Shown: piece after piece, positions 51,478 through 60,006 of the stretch
Layout: the number at the start of each line of letters is the position of its first letter
Position numbering within the stretch: the first letter of the stretch is position 1
Assembly: GCF_900105515.1 (NCBI RefSeq)
Contig: NZ_FNSY01000001.1
Coordinates: 620,001 to 684,000 of the forward strand
From: Streptomyces sp. 2131.1
GTDB taxonomy: Bacteria; Actinomycetota; Actinomycetes; Streptomycetales; Streptomycetaceae
Direction of reading: 5' to 3'
DNA: 64,000 bases
The notes under the pieces: model-generated
What the model was told of the DNA's origin: nothing
Databases searched by the model: none
What the model saw: only the letters and a program-made list of their open reading frames with translations
Position numbers and translations under genes: made by a program

Positions 51478-53385
51478 CTACTCCTTGGTGGGGTTCGCTG
51501 CGAGTGGGTCGTGGTCGCCGGAGTACGCCCCGGCTCCGTGCAGTTGCGCGGGCGCGGCCGTGCCCCGGACGGGGAGCGGCCGGGACGGTGCTCCCAGCTG
51601 CGCGGCGGTCGTCGTGCTCGTGGCACCGGCCGGGGCCTGGGGCGCGGGCTCCTGCTCGGACTCGGCGCGTGCGTCGGCGAGGTCGATGCCCCGCCGGAAC
51701 GCGGCGACGAGCCCGGGGTCGTGGAGGACGGGCTCGTCCTCGGACCTGGGGGCGGGCGCTTCCCTGAGCTGCGGGACCAGACTCTCCTGGTTGGCGCGCT
51801 TGGGGAGCGAGGGACGGTCCGACGAGGCCTCCGCCGGCGCGGGCGGCGCGGCATCGGCCGGCCGGTCCACGCGCTCGGCGCGCAGCGGCAGGGGCGGCGC
51901 TACGCCCTGGCCGGCCTGCTGCGGCTGCGGCGCGGTGCGCTGGGGGCGCGGCTGCTGCTGGCTGGGGACGTAGGGCCGGCGCTCCGGCTCGGGGGCGGGC
52001 GCCGGGTCGCGCGGTGCGTGGCCATTCGCCGCCGTGCCGCTCGGTGCCAGGTCGCCGCGTGCCGGGCCGTCCTCCAGGGGCGGTGGGCGGTGTACGGGGC
52101 CGGCGGGCGGGACCGGGGTCTCGCCGGTGCGGCCGGAGGCGTCGTCGTCGGCGCCGAGCAGGGTCTGCGGGAGGACCAGGACGGCCTGGGTGCCTCCGTA
52201 GATGTTGCTCTGGAGCCGTACGGCGATGCCGTGCCGCCGGGCCAGCGAGGCGACCACGAAGAGGCCGATCCTGCCGTCCTGGAGGAGGCGGGCGACGTTG
52301 ACCTGGTCCGGGTCGGCCAGCAGGGCGTTCATCCGCTTCTGCTCGTCGCCCGGCATGCCGAGTCCGCGGTCCTCCACCTCCAGGGCGAGCCCGGCGGTGA
52401 CGTGCTGGGCGCGCAGGAGCACCTGGGTGTGCGGGGCGGAGAACACCGTGGCGTTCTCGACGAGTTCGGCGAGGAGGTGGATGACGTCGGCGACGGCGTG
52501 CCCGCGCAGGGTGCCGTCGATCGGGGGGACGAGCTTGACCCGGGGGTACTGCTCGACCTCGGCGATCGCGGAGCGCAGCACCTCGGTCATGGTGACGGGG
52601 TTGCTCCACTGGCGGCGCGAGACGGCGCCGCCGAGCACCGCGAGGTTCTCGGCGTGGCGGCGGATGCGGGTGGCGAGGTGGTCGACGTGGAAGAGGCCCT
52701 TGAGCAGGTCCGGGTCCTCGACCTCGTGCTCCAGCTCGTCGAGCAGCTGGATCTCGCGGTGCACCAGCGACTGGAGGCGCCGGGCGAGGTTGACGAATAC
52801 CTCGACCTTCTGGTCCTCGCCGCCGCCGGTGGGCTCGGAGAGCCGGGAGGCGTCCACTACGGCGGCGACGGCCGCCTCCTGCTGGCGGGCCAGCTCCTGG
52901 GCCAGCAGCTCGAAGGGTTCGCCGCCGGGCGGCGGGTTCTGCGGGGCGCGCCGGGCGGGCACGGGCTCGCCGTTGCGCAACTGCTCCACGACGCGTACCA
53001 GCTCGGCCTGGCCCTGGACGCTGGTCCGGCGCAGCGCGAGGCAGCGTCCGAGGACCGTGGTGGCGGCGCGGTTGGCGGCCAGGAAGGCGGCGCCGATCGC
53101 GCCGGACGCCAGTGCGCCGGCGGAGCCCAGGGCGATCCAGAGGTCGCCGGACGGCCGGGCGTGGCCCGCGCGGGCGGTGAAGATGACGGCCGCGGCGCCG
53201 GCGAGGGCGACCGCGAGGGCCGGCAGCACGGCGGTGCGCAGGAGTTGGGGGCGTATGCGCGCCTCGGGGGCCGGGCGTGCGGTGCGCGGTCTGGCCGCGG
53301 CCGAGTGGGAACGGGCGCCCGGACGGCCGTGCCGCCCGCCCTCTCGTCGTTCCGGTCGCGCGTCGGGTGCGCGAAGTTGAGACAT
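51478..53385 (-). CDS. cvnA: conservon sensor histidine kinase-like ATPase (CvnA-type)
   Basis: 635 residues from ATG at 53385 with GAGGA upstream. Two membrane helices near residues 48-72 and 81-103, with a short loop between, precede a cytoplasmic region containing a dimerisation-like segment (HVDHLATRIRRHAENLAVLGG) and a HATPase_c domain with ELVENATVFS (N-box) and EDRGLGMPG (G1). The C-terminal 220 residues are Pro/Ala/Gln-rich and disordered. Membrane receptor of the conservon complex; its extracellular part is too short for a classical sensor domain. Confidence 0.92.
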   Translation of the reverse strand: MSQLRAPDARPERREGGRHGRPGARSHSAAARPRTARPAPEARIRPQLLRTAVLPALAVALAGAAAVIFTARAGHARPSGDLWIALGSAGALASGAIGAAFLAANRAATTVLGRCLALRRTSVQGQAELVRVVEQLRNGEPVPARRAPQNPPPGGEPFELLAQELARQQEAAVAAVVDASRLSEPTGGGEDQKVEVFVNLARRLQSLVHREIQLLDELEHEVEDPDLLKGLFHVDHLATRIRRHAENLAVLGGAVSRRQWSNPVTMTEVLRSAIAEVEQYPRVKLVPPIDGTLRGHAVADVIHLLAELVENATVFSAPHTQVLLRAQHVTAGLALEVEDRGLGMPGDEQKRMNALLADPDQVNVARLLQDGRIGLFVVASLARRHGIAVRLQSNIYGGTQAVLVLPQTLLGADDDASGRTGETPVPPAGPVHRPPPLEDGPARGDLAPSGTAANGHAPRDPAPAPEPERRPYVPSQQQPRPQRTAPQPQQAGQGVAPPLPLRAERVDRPADAAPPAPAEASSDRPSLPKRANQESLVPQLREAPAPRSEDEPVLHDPGLVAAFRRGIDLADARAESEQEPAPQAPAGATSTTTAAQLGAPSRPLPVRGTAAPAQLHGAGAYSGDHDPLAANPTKE

Positions 53386-53650
53386 CAGCGTCCTCGGTAC
53401 GTGGGGCCCCAGGCATCTGCGTTCATGTGGTGGCACCTACGGTGGTCGGGCATTCTCGGGTCATCGGCCGGGCAGGCCCGGAGAATGTGAGCCCACCGTT
53501 GATCACCGGGCACACACGGTAGTCGCGAGAAGTGCGGCCGTGATGGGCAGTTGTGGAACTTGCCCGCCATCCGTCCCGCTCTGGTATGAGCGCTCGTACG
53601 GGCGACCGATTCCCGAGGGCCCGACTCCGGGGCGGCCGTGGGGCCGTACG

Positions 53651-53690
53651 CGGGCGAGCCCCCTCGACGTGTGTCGAGGGGGCTCGCCCG
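53651..53690 (-). terminator. terminator downstream of esterase gene
   Basis: Perfect 18-bp inverted repeat (53651-53668 with 53673-53690) and a 4-nt GTGT loop, 19 bp past the esterase stop. The rest of the 324-bp gap 53386-53709, upstream of the conservon, has no supported gene and must contain the conservon promoter; no consensus hexamers were evident. Confidence 0.88.
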
Positions 53691-53709
53691 CCGGTGTGCG
53701 GAGCCGGCG

Positions 53710-54708
53710 CTACGCCTTGCGGAGCCGGGCGATGATTCCGTCGAGGTCGCTCCTGAAGAGGGCGGGGCGCACGAAGTGCCCGCCCGGCTCCTCGTGCCAC
53801 TCGTGCGCGATCCCCGCCTTGCCGAGCAGCGAGCGGAACTCCCGCTGTCCGGCGAGCACCTGGGTCTCGTTGGCCTGGTCGAACCAGTTGACCGGGTCGG
53901 GGCTGGTGCCGGCGACCAGGAACACCCGCTTGTTGCGGTAGCTCTCGATGCGCTGGACGGGGTTGTCCGCGCTGACCCGGGCCTCGTCCCACAGGGGAAC
54001 GCCGTAGACCGAGCCGCCGGCCAGGTCGAGCGCGGCGGACGAGACGTTCGCCCAGTGCGTGACGAGTCCGGCGTCGCGGCGCAGGCTGGCCGGGCCGGAG
54101 TGCGCGCTCACGGACGCGAAGTGCCCGTAGTACTTGGCCGCGTACTTCAGCGCGCCGAACCCGCCCATGGAGAACCCTGAGACGGCGCGGCCGTTGTATT
54201 CGGCGTACGTACGGAAGTTGGCGTCGATCCACGGGAGCAGCTGGGCGATGTGGAAGGTCTCCCAGTTGCGGGGGCCGGTGTTGGAGCTGACCGGGTTGGA
54301 GTACCAGCCCGCGTGCCCGCCGTCGGGCATCACGACGATGATCGGCTTCCCGGCCGTCCAGGCGCGGATGCCCATGCGGTCGAAGGTGATGAAGTCCTGG
54401 TCGGTGCCGCCGCCGTGGAAGAGGTGGAGCACCGGGTAGGTGCGGCCGCTCGTGTGGTAGCCGTCGGGGAGCAGGACGTTGACGCCCGGGTTCCAGCCGA
54501 TGGCGTCGGTCGCGAAACGGTAGTACCGCATGCGCAGGTCGCTCTCGTTGCGGTCCACGATGCGCAGGCCGAAGCCGTCGCCGGCCGCGGCGGCCGGTGA
54601 GGCGGAGGCGAGGAGGCCGGCCGCGCCCAAGGCCGTCGCGGCGGAGAGTCCGCCGGCCGTCCTGAGGACGTTCCTGCGGCTGGGGCGGTCGTTCGCTCGG
54701 TCTCTCAT
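53710..54708 (-). CDS. secreted esterase, antigen 85/esterase D-like alpha/beta hydrolase
   Basis: 332 residues with a Tat signal (RRNVLRTAGG; cleavage near residue 42). The nucleophile elbow is GFSMGG with Ser180, an oxyanion HGGG-type motif (LFHGGGTD) lies near residue 97, and the His is in EEPGGHFV near residue 312. Similar secreted actinobacterial proteins include mycolyltransferase-like and feruloyl esterase-like enzymes; which one is not decided. ATG overlaps the stop of the C39-like peptidase gene (ATGA), so both are co-translated. Confidence 0.88.
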   Translation of the reverse strand: MRDRANDRPSRRNVLRTAGGLSAATALGAAGLLASASPAAAAGDGFGLRIVDRNESDLRMRYYRFATDAIGWNPGVNVLLPDGYHTSGRTYPVLHLFHGGGTDQDFITFDRMGIRAWTAGKPIIVVMPDGGHAGWYSNPVSSNTGPRNWETFHIAQLLPWIDANFRTYAEYNGRAVSGFSMGGFGALKYAAKYYGHFASVSAHSGPASLRRDAGLVTHWANVSSAALDLAGGSVYGVPLWDEARVSADNPVQRIESYRNKRVFLVAGTSPDPVNWFDQANETQVLAGQREFRSLLGKAGIAHEWHEEPGGHFVRPALFRSDLDGIIARLRKA

Positions 54709-55418
54709 GCGGAGTAGCCCTTCGGCGGGATCAGGGTGGCGAGCTGGTCGAAGGAGAGCCAGTAGATCTGGTTGCCGCCGAAGGAGGCCGGGTCGGCGAT
54801 GAGAACGGTGCGGTCGGCGGAGTCGTAGCCGATGACCGTGAAGTAGTGGTAGATCGTCTGGTTGGACGGGTAGCCGGGCGGCTGGTTGCCGGGCGGGGCC
54901 ACGATGTTGGTGACCAGCGGGTAGTTGCGGTCGATGTCGAAGACGACGTCGTACCAGAGCAGGTCGCGCTGGGCCTGGGTCGGCGGGTCGTTCGGCATCT
55001 CCTTGGTCTCGTACCAGCCGCCGCCGAGGTTGGCGTTGAGCACCCCGGTGACCTGGGATATGTGGTCGGTGCCGTTCACGGTGGTGCCGAGCTGCCCGGC
55101 GAGGACGGACTGGCTGGGCGGGGCGATGCGGGCGGAGAGCGCGATGCGGGTGGCGGCGGGACCGCACCAGTAACCGGTCTGCTGGACCTGGTAGTCGACG
55201 TCCAGCCAGTGCGCGGTGGCGGTGGATCCGGCCTCCACCTTGATCCGGGTGCCGGGCTGGTTGTGCCCGCTGACGACGGCGGTTCCGGCCGTCGAGCCGT
55301 GGGCGGCGACGGCGGCGGTGCCGATGTGCGGGGTCGGCGAGGCGATGGCGGTGCCGGGCTGGACGAGGGCTCCGAGGGCGATCGCGGCGACGGCCGCGGA
55401 CACGAGTCTCCTGCGCAT
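54705..55418 (-). CDS. secreted C39-like papain-fold cysteine peptidase
   Basis: 237 residues with a Sec signal (RRRLVSAAVAAIALGALV, to about residue 27). The papain-fold centre is QTGYWCGPA with Cys85, His191 in YHYFTVIGYD and Asp209 in LIADPA, matching the C39-like/peptidase C70-type family. A preceding Gln (about residue 80) may form the oxyanion hole. ATG follows AGGAG. It is the first gene of a two-gene unit with the esterase, so both would be exported together. Confidence 0.85.
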   Translation of the reverse strand: MRRRLVSAAVAAIALGALVQPGTAIASPTPHIGTAAVAAHGSTAGTAVVSGHNQPGTRIKVEAGSTATAHWLDVDYQVQQTGYWCGPAATRIALSARIAPPSQSVLAGQLGTTVNGTDHISQVTGVLNANLGGGWYETKEMPNDPPTQAQRDLLWYDVVFDIDRNYPLVTNIVAPPGNQPPGYPSNQTIYHYFTVIGYDSADRTVLIADPASFGGNQIYWLSFDQLATLIPPKGYSA

Positions 55419-55448
55419 GAAGGCTCCTGAGGGTGGGGGGACGGGCCT

Positions 55449-55504
55449 GTGGCCCGGAACGCACGGCCGCGCGGGTGAGCGCGCGGCCGTGCGTTCCGGG
55501 CCAC
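55449..55504. terminator. very long hairpin terminator
   Basis: A perfect 23-24-bp GC-rich inverted repeat (55450-55473 with 55480-55503) with a 6-nt loop, 73 bp past the ArsR-type stop and 31 bp upstream of the C39-like gene start. It would terminate the ArsR-type transcript before the peptidase operon. Confidence 0.85.
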
Positions 55505-55575
55505 CAGGGTGGTGCCGTCGCCGTGGCGCCCGCAAGGAACGAAAGCTGGTGCTTACGACCGCAGGTGACGTGCCG

Positions 55576-56571
55576 TCACCCGGTGGGCGGGTCCTCCGCA
55601 GACAGCAGTGCGCACCCTTCGGCGGTCGCGACGTGGAAGGACCGCCCGGCCCGGCGCACGGTGGTCACGAGGCCCGCCGCCCGGAGTACGTTCAGGTGCT
55701 GGCTCACGGCGGGGTGGGTCACACCGAGGAGCCGCGCCGCCTCCAGGGTCGAGCAGCCGGTGCGGGTCGCGCGCAGGACACCGGCGCGGGTGTGGCCGAG
55801 CAGCGGTCCGAGTGGCCCCGGCCCGGGGGTGGGGCGGGCGCCCCGGGTGGGGACGCACCAGTCGGGGGTGTGGCGGATGGGGTGGACGAGCACGGGCGGC
55901 AGCTCCCCGTCGGCCAGCGTGGCCGGGGTGGGCCAGCAGAAGAAGGACGGCTGGAGCACGAGGCCCCGGCCGCGCAGCCACAGGTCCTGGTCGACGGGGT
56001 ACGCCGCTTCGAGGACGGGCGCCCGCCAGCGGAACTGCGGCCCGAGCCCGGCCAACAGCGCTTCGGTGCCGCCGTCGAGGAGGCTGCGCAGCCGCAGGGC
56101 ACGGTCGGCGTCGATGTCGGCGTGCACCCGGCGCCAGTGCGGGGCCAGCGCCTCGCGCTGGTACGTCCGTAGGGCTCCGACCAGCTCGCGCAGGGCGTCC
56201 ACGTCGCCGCCGGCCAGCTCCCCGAGCCAGCCCGGCAGGCGTACCGGCGGGGCGAGCCGTTCCAGTTCGGCGCGCAGTCGTCGGCGCGGGGTGCTCAGCA
56301 GGACGTCGACGGATGCCTGGAGGGTTCCCCGGTCACCGGTAGTGGGGGTGAGGAAGTCCGGCGAGTAGCCGCGCGGCGGCAGCAGGCGGGAGAGCAGGCG
56401 CGGGCTGCCGGAGAGCCGGGGCCTGGCCCAGCGCCGCCAGGCGCCGAACTCCCGCTCCCCGTCCCGCCGCTGGAGCGTCTGCACGCTGTTGCTGATCTCC
56501 CAGAGGAAGTCGGGTCCGGGCGCCACCCGGACCCGTGCGAGATCGTCGGAGGTGAAGTGCACCCGCAGCAT
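55576..56571 (-). CDS. ArsR-family regulator with large N-terminal domain (DUF5937-type)
   Basis: 331 residues. A long N-terminal region of about 240 residues, starting LRVHFTSDDLARVRVAPGPD, is followed by a winged helix near residues 255-320 (STLEAARLLGVTHPAVSQHL and LVTTVRRAGRSFHVAT), the ArsR/SmtB pattern without the cysteine metal ligands. So it is not a metal sensor of the classic type. It sits between the C39-like peptidase operon and the MBL-fold gene, and its target is unknown. Confidence 0.85.
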   Translation of the reverse strand: MLRVHFTSDDLARVRVAPGPDFLWEISNSVQTLQRRDGEREFGAWRRWARPRLSGSPRLLSRLLPPRGYSPDFLTPTTGDRGTLQASVDVLLSTPRRRLRAELERLAPPVRLPGWLGELAGGDVDALRELVGALRTYQREALAPHWRRVHADIDADRALRLRSLLDGGTEALLAGLGPQFRWRAPVLEAAYPVDQDLWLRGRGLVLQPSFFCWPTPATLADGELPPVLVHPIRHTPDWCVPTRGARPTPGPGPLGPLLGHTRAGVLRATRTGCSTLEAARLLGVTHPAVSQHLNVLRAAGLVTTVRRAGRSFHVATAEGCALLSAEDPPTG

Positions 56572-56675
56572 CGCCGCCCCCTGAGGACGTGGCCGACTCG
56601 TCGGCGGAAGCCGTGCTCACCCCACCGTCCGGCGTACGTTCCGCCCGCCCCGTCCGGGACGTACGCCTTCGGACC

Positions 56676-57944
56676 TCAGGGCTGGGGTGCCCGGTCGCGT
56701 TCCCGGCCGGTCCCCGGGGTGGTGCCGGCCGCCCGGTCGTGGAGCTGTACGTGGACCGGGGGCCAGTTGCCCCAGCCGGGGGCCGGCTCGGCGGCGACGG
56801 TGCGCCACCACGGTTCTACGGGCGGCGGATCGGCGGGCTCGAAGGGCCGGCCCGGGATCGGGGAGACCATGGTCACGCCCACGGACTCGGTGGCGCGCAT
56901 GGACCATTCGGCGGGCTCGGCCCAGGGGTGCAGGGCCAGGTTGAACGTGCCCCAGTGGATCGGGAGCATGACGCCCGCCGCCGGGTCGTCGCCCTGGAGA
57001 TCGAGGTGGGCGCGCACGCCTTCGTCGGGGCTCATGTGGATGTCGGGCCAGGCGCCCGGCTCCGGCATGGTGTCGGTGCGGTCCTTGGGCCAGAACTGGC
57101 TGTACGCGCCGATCTGGATCATGGTGGCGTCGAACGGCCCGTGCTCGGCGCCGATGGTGCGGAAGCCGGAGAAGTATCCGGTGTCGCCGCTGTGGTAGAT
57201 CCGGTGCCCGGGTCCGGCGACGACCCAGGACGCCCAGAGGGTGTGCTGCTGGTTGCGCAGGCCGCGCCCGCAGAAGTGGCGGGCGGGGGTGGCGGTGAGG
57301 CTGATCCCGGCGACGGTCGCGGTCTCGTTCCAGTCGAGCTCGCGGAGCCGGTCGGGGGCGACGCCCCAGCTCTCCAGGTGGGCGCCGACGCCGAGCGGGA
57401 CCGCGAAGACGGTGTCCGTACGGGCCAGGGCGCGGATCGTCGGGAGGTCGAGGTGGTCGTAGTGGTCGTGCGAGATCACCACGACGTCGACCGGGCCGAG
57501 GGCGCCGAGCGGCACGGGGGCCGGGTGCAGCCGCCGGGGCCCGGCGAACGCGAAGGGGGAACAGCGCTCGCCCCAGACCGGGTCGAACAGCACGCGCCGC
57601 CCGTCGATCTCGGCGAGGACGCTGGAGTGCCCCATCCAGGTGATGCGGAGCCCGGAGGCGGGCGGCCGGGCGAGGTCGGCCACGGTCGTCGCGTGCACGG
57701 GCACGGGAGCGGCGGGCGCCCTGAGCACCCGCTCCTCCTTGCGGAAGTAGACCCGAGCGAACTCCAGGGCGGAGCCGGAGGGCCTGATCCGGGCGCCCAC
57801 CGGGTTCTGGAAGACACCGTCGGCGAAGTTGGGGGAACGGCGGATGCGCTCCATGCGGGGTCCGTCGGGGTCGGCCCCGAAGGCGGCGGGGCGCAGCGCA
57901 CGCAGCCGGGTGCGCAGCGGAAGCGTGTGGTCGGCGCCGGTCAC
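56676..57944 (-). CDS. metallo-beta-lactamase-fold hydrolase (NAPE-PLD/UlaG-like)
   Basis: 422 residues from GTG at 57944 with AGGAGA upstream. The zinc signature SHDHYDHLD (about 172-180) gives HxHxDH; further ligands are in ARHFCGRG and YHSGDTGY, and a late His in LPIHWGTFN. WMGHSSVLAEIDGRRVLFDP marks the beta-lactamase-like core of the NAPE-PLD/UlaG branch, which hydrolyses phosphodiesters or lactones. It starts 99 bp from the PPOX gene. Substrate unknown. Confidence 0.86.
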   Translation of the reverse strand: MTGADHTLPLRTRLRALRPAAFGADPDGPRMERIRRSPNFADGVFQNPVGARIRPSGSALEFARVYFRKEERVLRAPAAPVPVHATTVADLARPPASGLRITWMGHSSVLAEIDGRRVLFDPVWGERCSPFAFAGPRRLHPAPVPLGALGPVDVVVISHDHYDHLDLPTIRALARTDTVFAVPLGVGAHLESWGVAPDRLRELDWNETATVAGISLTATPARHFCGRGLRNQQHTLWASWVVAGPGHRIYHSGDTGYFSGFRTIGAEHGPFDATMIQIGAYSQFWPKDRTDTMPEPGAWPDIHMSPDEGVRAHLDLQGDDPAAGVMLPIHWGTFNLALHPWAEPAEWSMRATESVGVTMVSPIPGRPFEPADPPPVEPWWRTVAAEPAPGWGNWPPVHVQLHDRAAGTTPGTGRERDRAPQP

Positions 57945-58043
57945 GGGAGTCTCCTGAGGAGTCGGTGTCGTCTCATTATGAACAAGGGGCACGACTGTGC
58001 GAGAGCGGAACGGCCGTGGGCACGGCGTTCCGCCCAGGTCGCC

Positions 58044-58484
58044 TCACCCCCGTCGCTGTCCGTACACGTGCTCGACATGGAGGCGCAGGACGACGCGGCG
58101 GTCCCGGACCATGGCGGCGCGGTAGTCGTCCCAGTCGGGGTGCTCGCCCTGCACGTCGCGGTAGAGCCGGATCAGCTCCTCCACCGTGGCGTCCCCGGGG
58201 TCGGCGGCGGTTGCCGACAGCTCGGCGGTGCCCTCCGCGACCGTCCAGGCCCAGCGGTCCTCGGTGGTCACGTGGTAGCTCGCGCGCGGATCGCGGCGCA
58301 GGTTGCGCGTCTTGGCGCGGTCCTCGGTCACCGAGACCCGGACGACCCGCTCGTCCGGGTAGTAGAAGTGGTTGACGTTGGACAGCTGGGGCCTGCCGTC
58401 CTTCTTGAGGGTGACCAGGACTCCGCTGTCGTTCTCGCCGAGGAGCCTGAGCAGCGCTTCCTGCCGTGGGTCGAATGCAGTCAT
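58044..58484 (-). CDS. PPOX-class F420/FMN-dependent pyridoxamine oxidase-like protein
   Basis: 146 residues from ATG at 58484. The split-barrel flavin/deazaflavin pattern is complete: LVTLKKDGRPQLSNVNHFYY, then VRVSVTEDRAKTRNLRRDPR and YHVTTEDRWAWTVAEGTAEL. It is close in layout to the Rv1155/PPOX F420-binding family used in cofactor-dependent reductions. Likely a reductase or cofactor-binding protein. Divergent from the dehydrogenase gene. Confidence 0.87.
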   Translation of the reverse strand: MTAFDPRQEALLRLLGENDSGVLVTLKKDGRPQLSNVNHFYYPDERVVRVSVTEDRAKTRNLRRDPRASYHVTTEDRWAWTVAEGTAELSATAADPGDATVEELIRLYRDVQGEHPDWDDYRAAMVRDRRVVLRLHVEHVYGQRRG

Positions 58485-58609
58485 GCCCGTCCAACGAACG
58501 GCCGGTGCGCAGGATTCCGCGTTACGGGCATGATCCGCACCGCTGCCCCGCCCGGCCGCCGGGAACCGGCGCGTTCCGGCCACCGGGCCGCGCGGCGGCG
58601 GACGCCGCG

Positions 58610-58654
58610 TTGACAGGGGCGCCCCGCCTCCCGATACTGACCGCCGGTTCAGTA
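58610..58654 (+). promoter_or_regulatory. sigma70-type promoter overlapped by inverted repeat
   Basis: TTGACA (58610-58615), 17-bp spacer and GATACT (58633-58638) form a near-consensus promoter 92 bp upstream of the dehydrogenase start. The repeat TACTGA (58635-58640) and TCAGTA (58649-58654), separated by 8 bp, overlaps the -10 element, the position and size of a TetR-type operator; a TetR gene lies downstream in the same unit. Confidence 0.6.
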
Positions 58655-58730
58655 CCGGATCCGGTGGCGCCCGCCTGTCGGACCCGTCGCCCCAGGACCG
58701 CCCGCCGACAGTGACCGAGGAGCACTCCCG

Positions 58731-59939
58731 ATGACGACGCCTCCGGTGTCCCCGCCCGCCCCGCTCATCTCGCTGACCTGGACCGACCACGACACCGGCC
58801 ATCGGGGGCACCTGGTCGTGGACCGGCTGGTGCGCGGGGTGTCCAGCGGCGGGCTGCGGATGCGCCCGGGCTGCACCCTGGAGGAGGTGACCGGTCTGGC
58901 GCGGGGCATGACCTTGAAGGAGGCCCTGCACTTCGACGCGGACCGGCCGGGGGCGCGCTACATACCGCTCGGCGGGGCCAAGGGCGGCATCGACTGCGAC
59001 CCCCGCGATCCGGCGGCGTACGGCGTCCTCGTGCGCTACCTGCGGGCGATGCGCCCGTACATCGAGAACGTCTGGACGACCGGCGAGGACCTGGGCCTCT
59101 CGCAGGACCTGGTGGACCGCGCGGCGGCGGAGGCGGGGCTCGTCTCGACCGTGCAGGCGGTCTACCCGCTGCTGGAGGACGAGGCCGCGGCCCGTCGCCG
59201 GCTGGCCGACGCCTTCGCCCTTGAGGTGGACGGCATCGGCCTGGACGAGCTGGTCGGCGGCTGCGGGGTCGCCGAGGCGGCGCTCGCGGCGCTGGACCGG
59301 GACGGGGTCGCCCACGACGGGGCGCGAGTGGCGCTCCAGGGCCTCGGGACCATGGGCGGGGCGACCGCCCGCTTCCTGTCGCGGGCCGGCCTCCGGGTGG
59401 TCGCCGTCGCCGACATCAAGGGCACGATCGCGAACCCGGCCGGCCTCGACGTCGAGGCGCTGCTCGCGGCGCGGGACGCGCACGGCACGGTGGACCGGGG
59501 CGCGCTGCGCGCCGGCGACCTGGAGCTGCCGGCCGGGGCCTGGCTCGTCCAGGACGCGGAGGTACTCGTCCCGGCCGCCGTCTCCTACGCGGTGGACGCC
59601 GTGAACCAGGCGGGGATCAGGGCGCGCTGGATCGTCGAGGCCGCCAACATGCCGGTGCTGCCGGAGGCGGAGGCCCTGCTCGCGGCGCGCGGGATCACCG
59701 TGCTGCCCGACGTGGTCGTCAACTCCGGGACCAACGCCTGGTGGTGGTGGACCCTCTTCGGCGACATCGGCGCCGACGCGGACGAGGCGTTCGCGCACAC
59801 CCGGCGGGCGATGCGCGAACTGGTCGGCTTGGTGCTGGCCCGCGCGGCTGCGGACGGCTGCTCACCGCGTGCGGCGGCGCACGCCGTGGCCGCCGACCGG
59901 CTGCCGGTGATGGCCGAACGCTTCGGCTGGTACCGCTGA
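58731..59939 (+). CDS. Glu/Leu/Phe/Val dehydrogenase family protein
   Basis: 402 residues. The dimerisation domain has GLARGMTLKEAL (about 56-67) and the catalytic GGAKGGIDCDP (about 82-92); the Rossmann domain begins at VALQGLGTMGGATARFL (about 200-216). NAD(P)-dependent oxidative deamination of a branched-chain or other amino acid is expected. ATG follows GAGGAG. It differs in length and composition from the usual Streptomyces valine dehydrogenase, so the substrate is not fixed. TetR gene follows by 67 bp. Confidence 0.88.
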   Translation: MTTPPVSPPAPLISLTWTDHDTGHRGHLVVDRLVRGVSSGGLRMRPGCTLEEVTGLARGMTLKEALHFDADRPGARYIPLGGAKGGIDCDPRDPAAYGVLVRYLRAMRPYIENVWTTGEDLGLSQDLVDRAAAEAGLVSTVQAVYPLLEDEAAARRRLADAFALEVDGIGLDELVGGCGVAEAALAALDRDGVAHDGARVALQGLGTMGGATARFLSRAGLRVVAVADIKGTIANPAGLDVEALLAARDAHGTVDRGALRAGDLELPAGAWLVQDAEVLVPAAVSYAVDAVNQAGIRARWIVEAANMPVLPEAEALLAARGITVLPDVVVNSGTNAWWWWTLFGDIGADADEAFAHTRRAMRELVGLVLARAAADGCSPRAAAHAVAADRLPVMAERFGWYR

Positions 59940-60006
59940 CCGGTACAGCCGGTCCGCGGCCGGTCCGCCGCACCGCCCCCGGGCGGGCATTGGTTAGGGT
60001 GACGCC

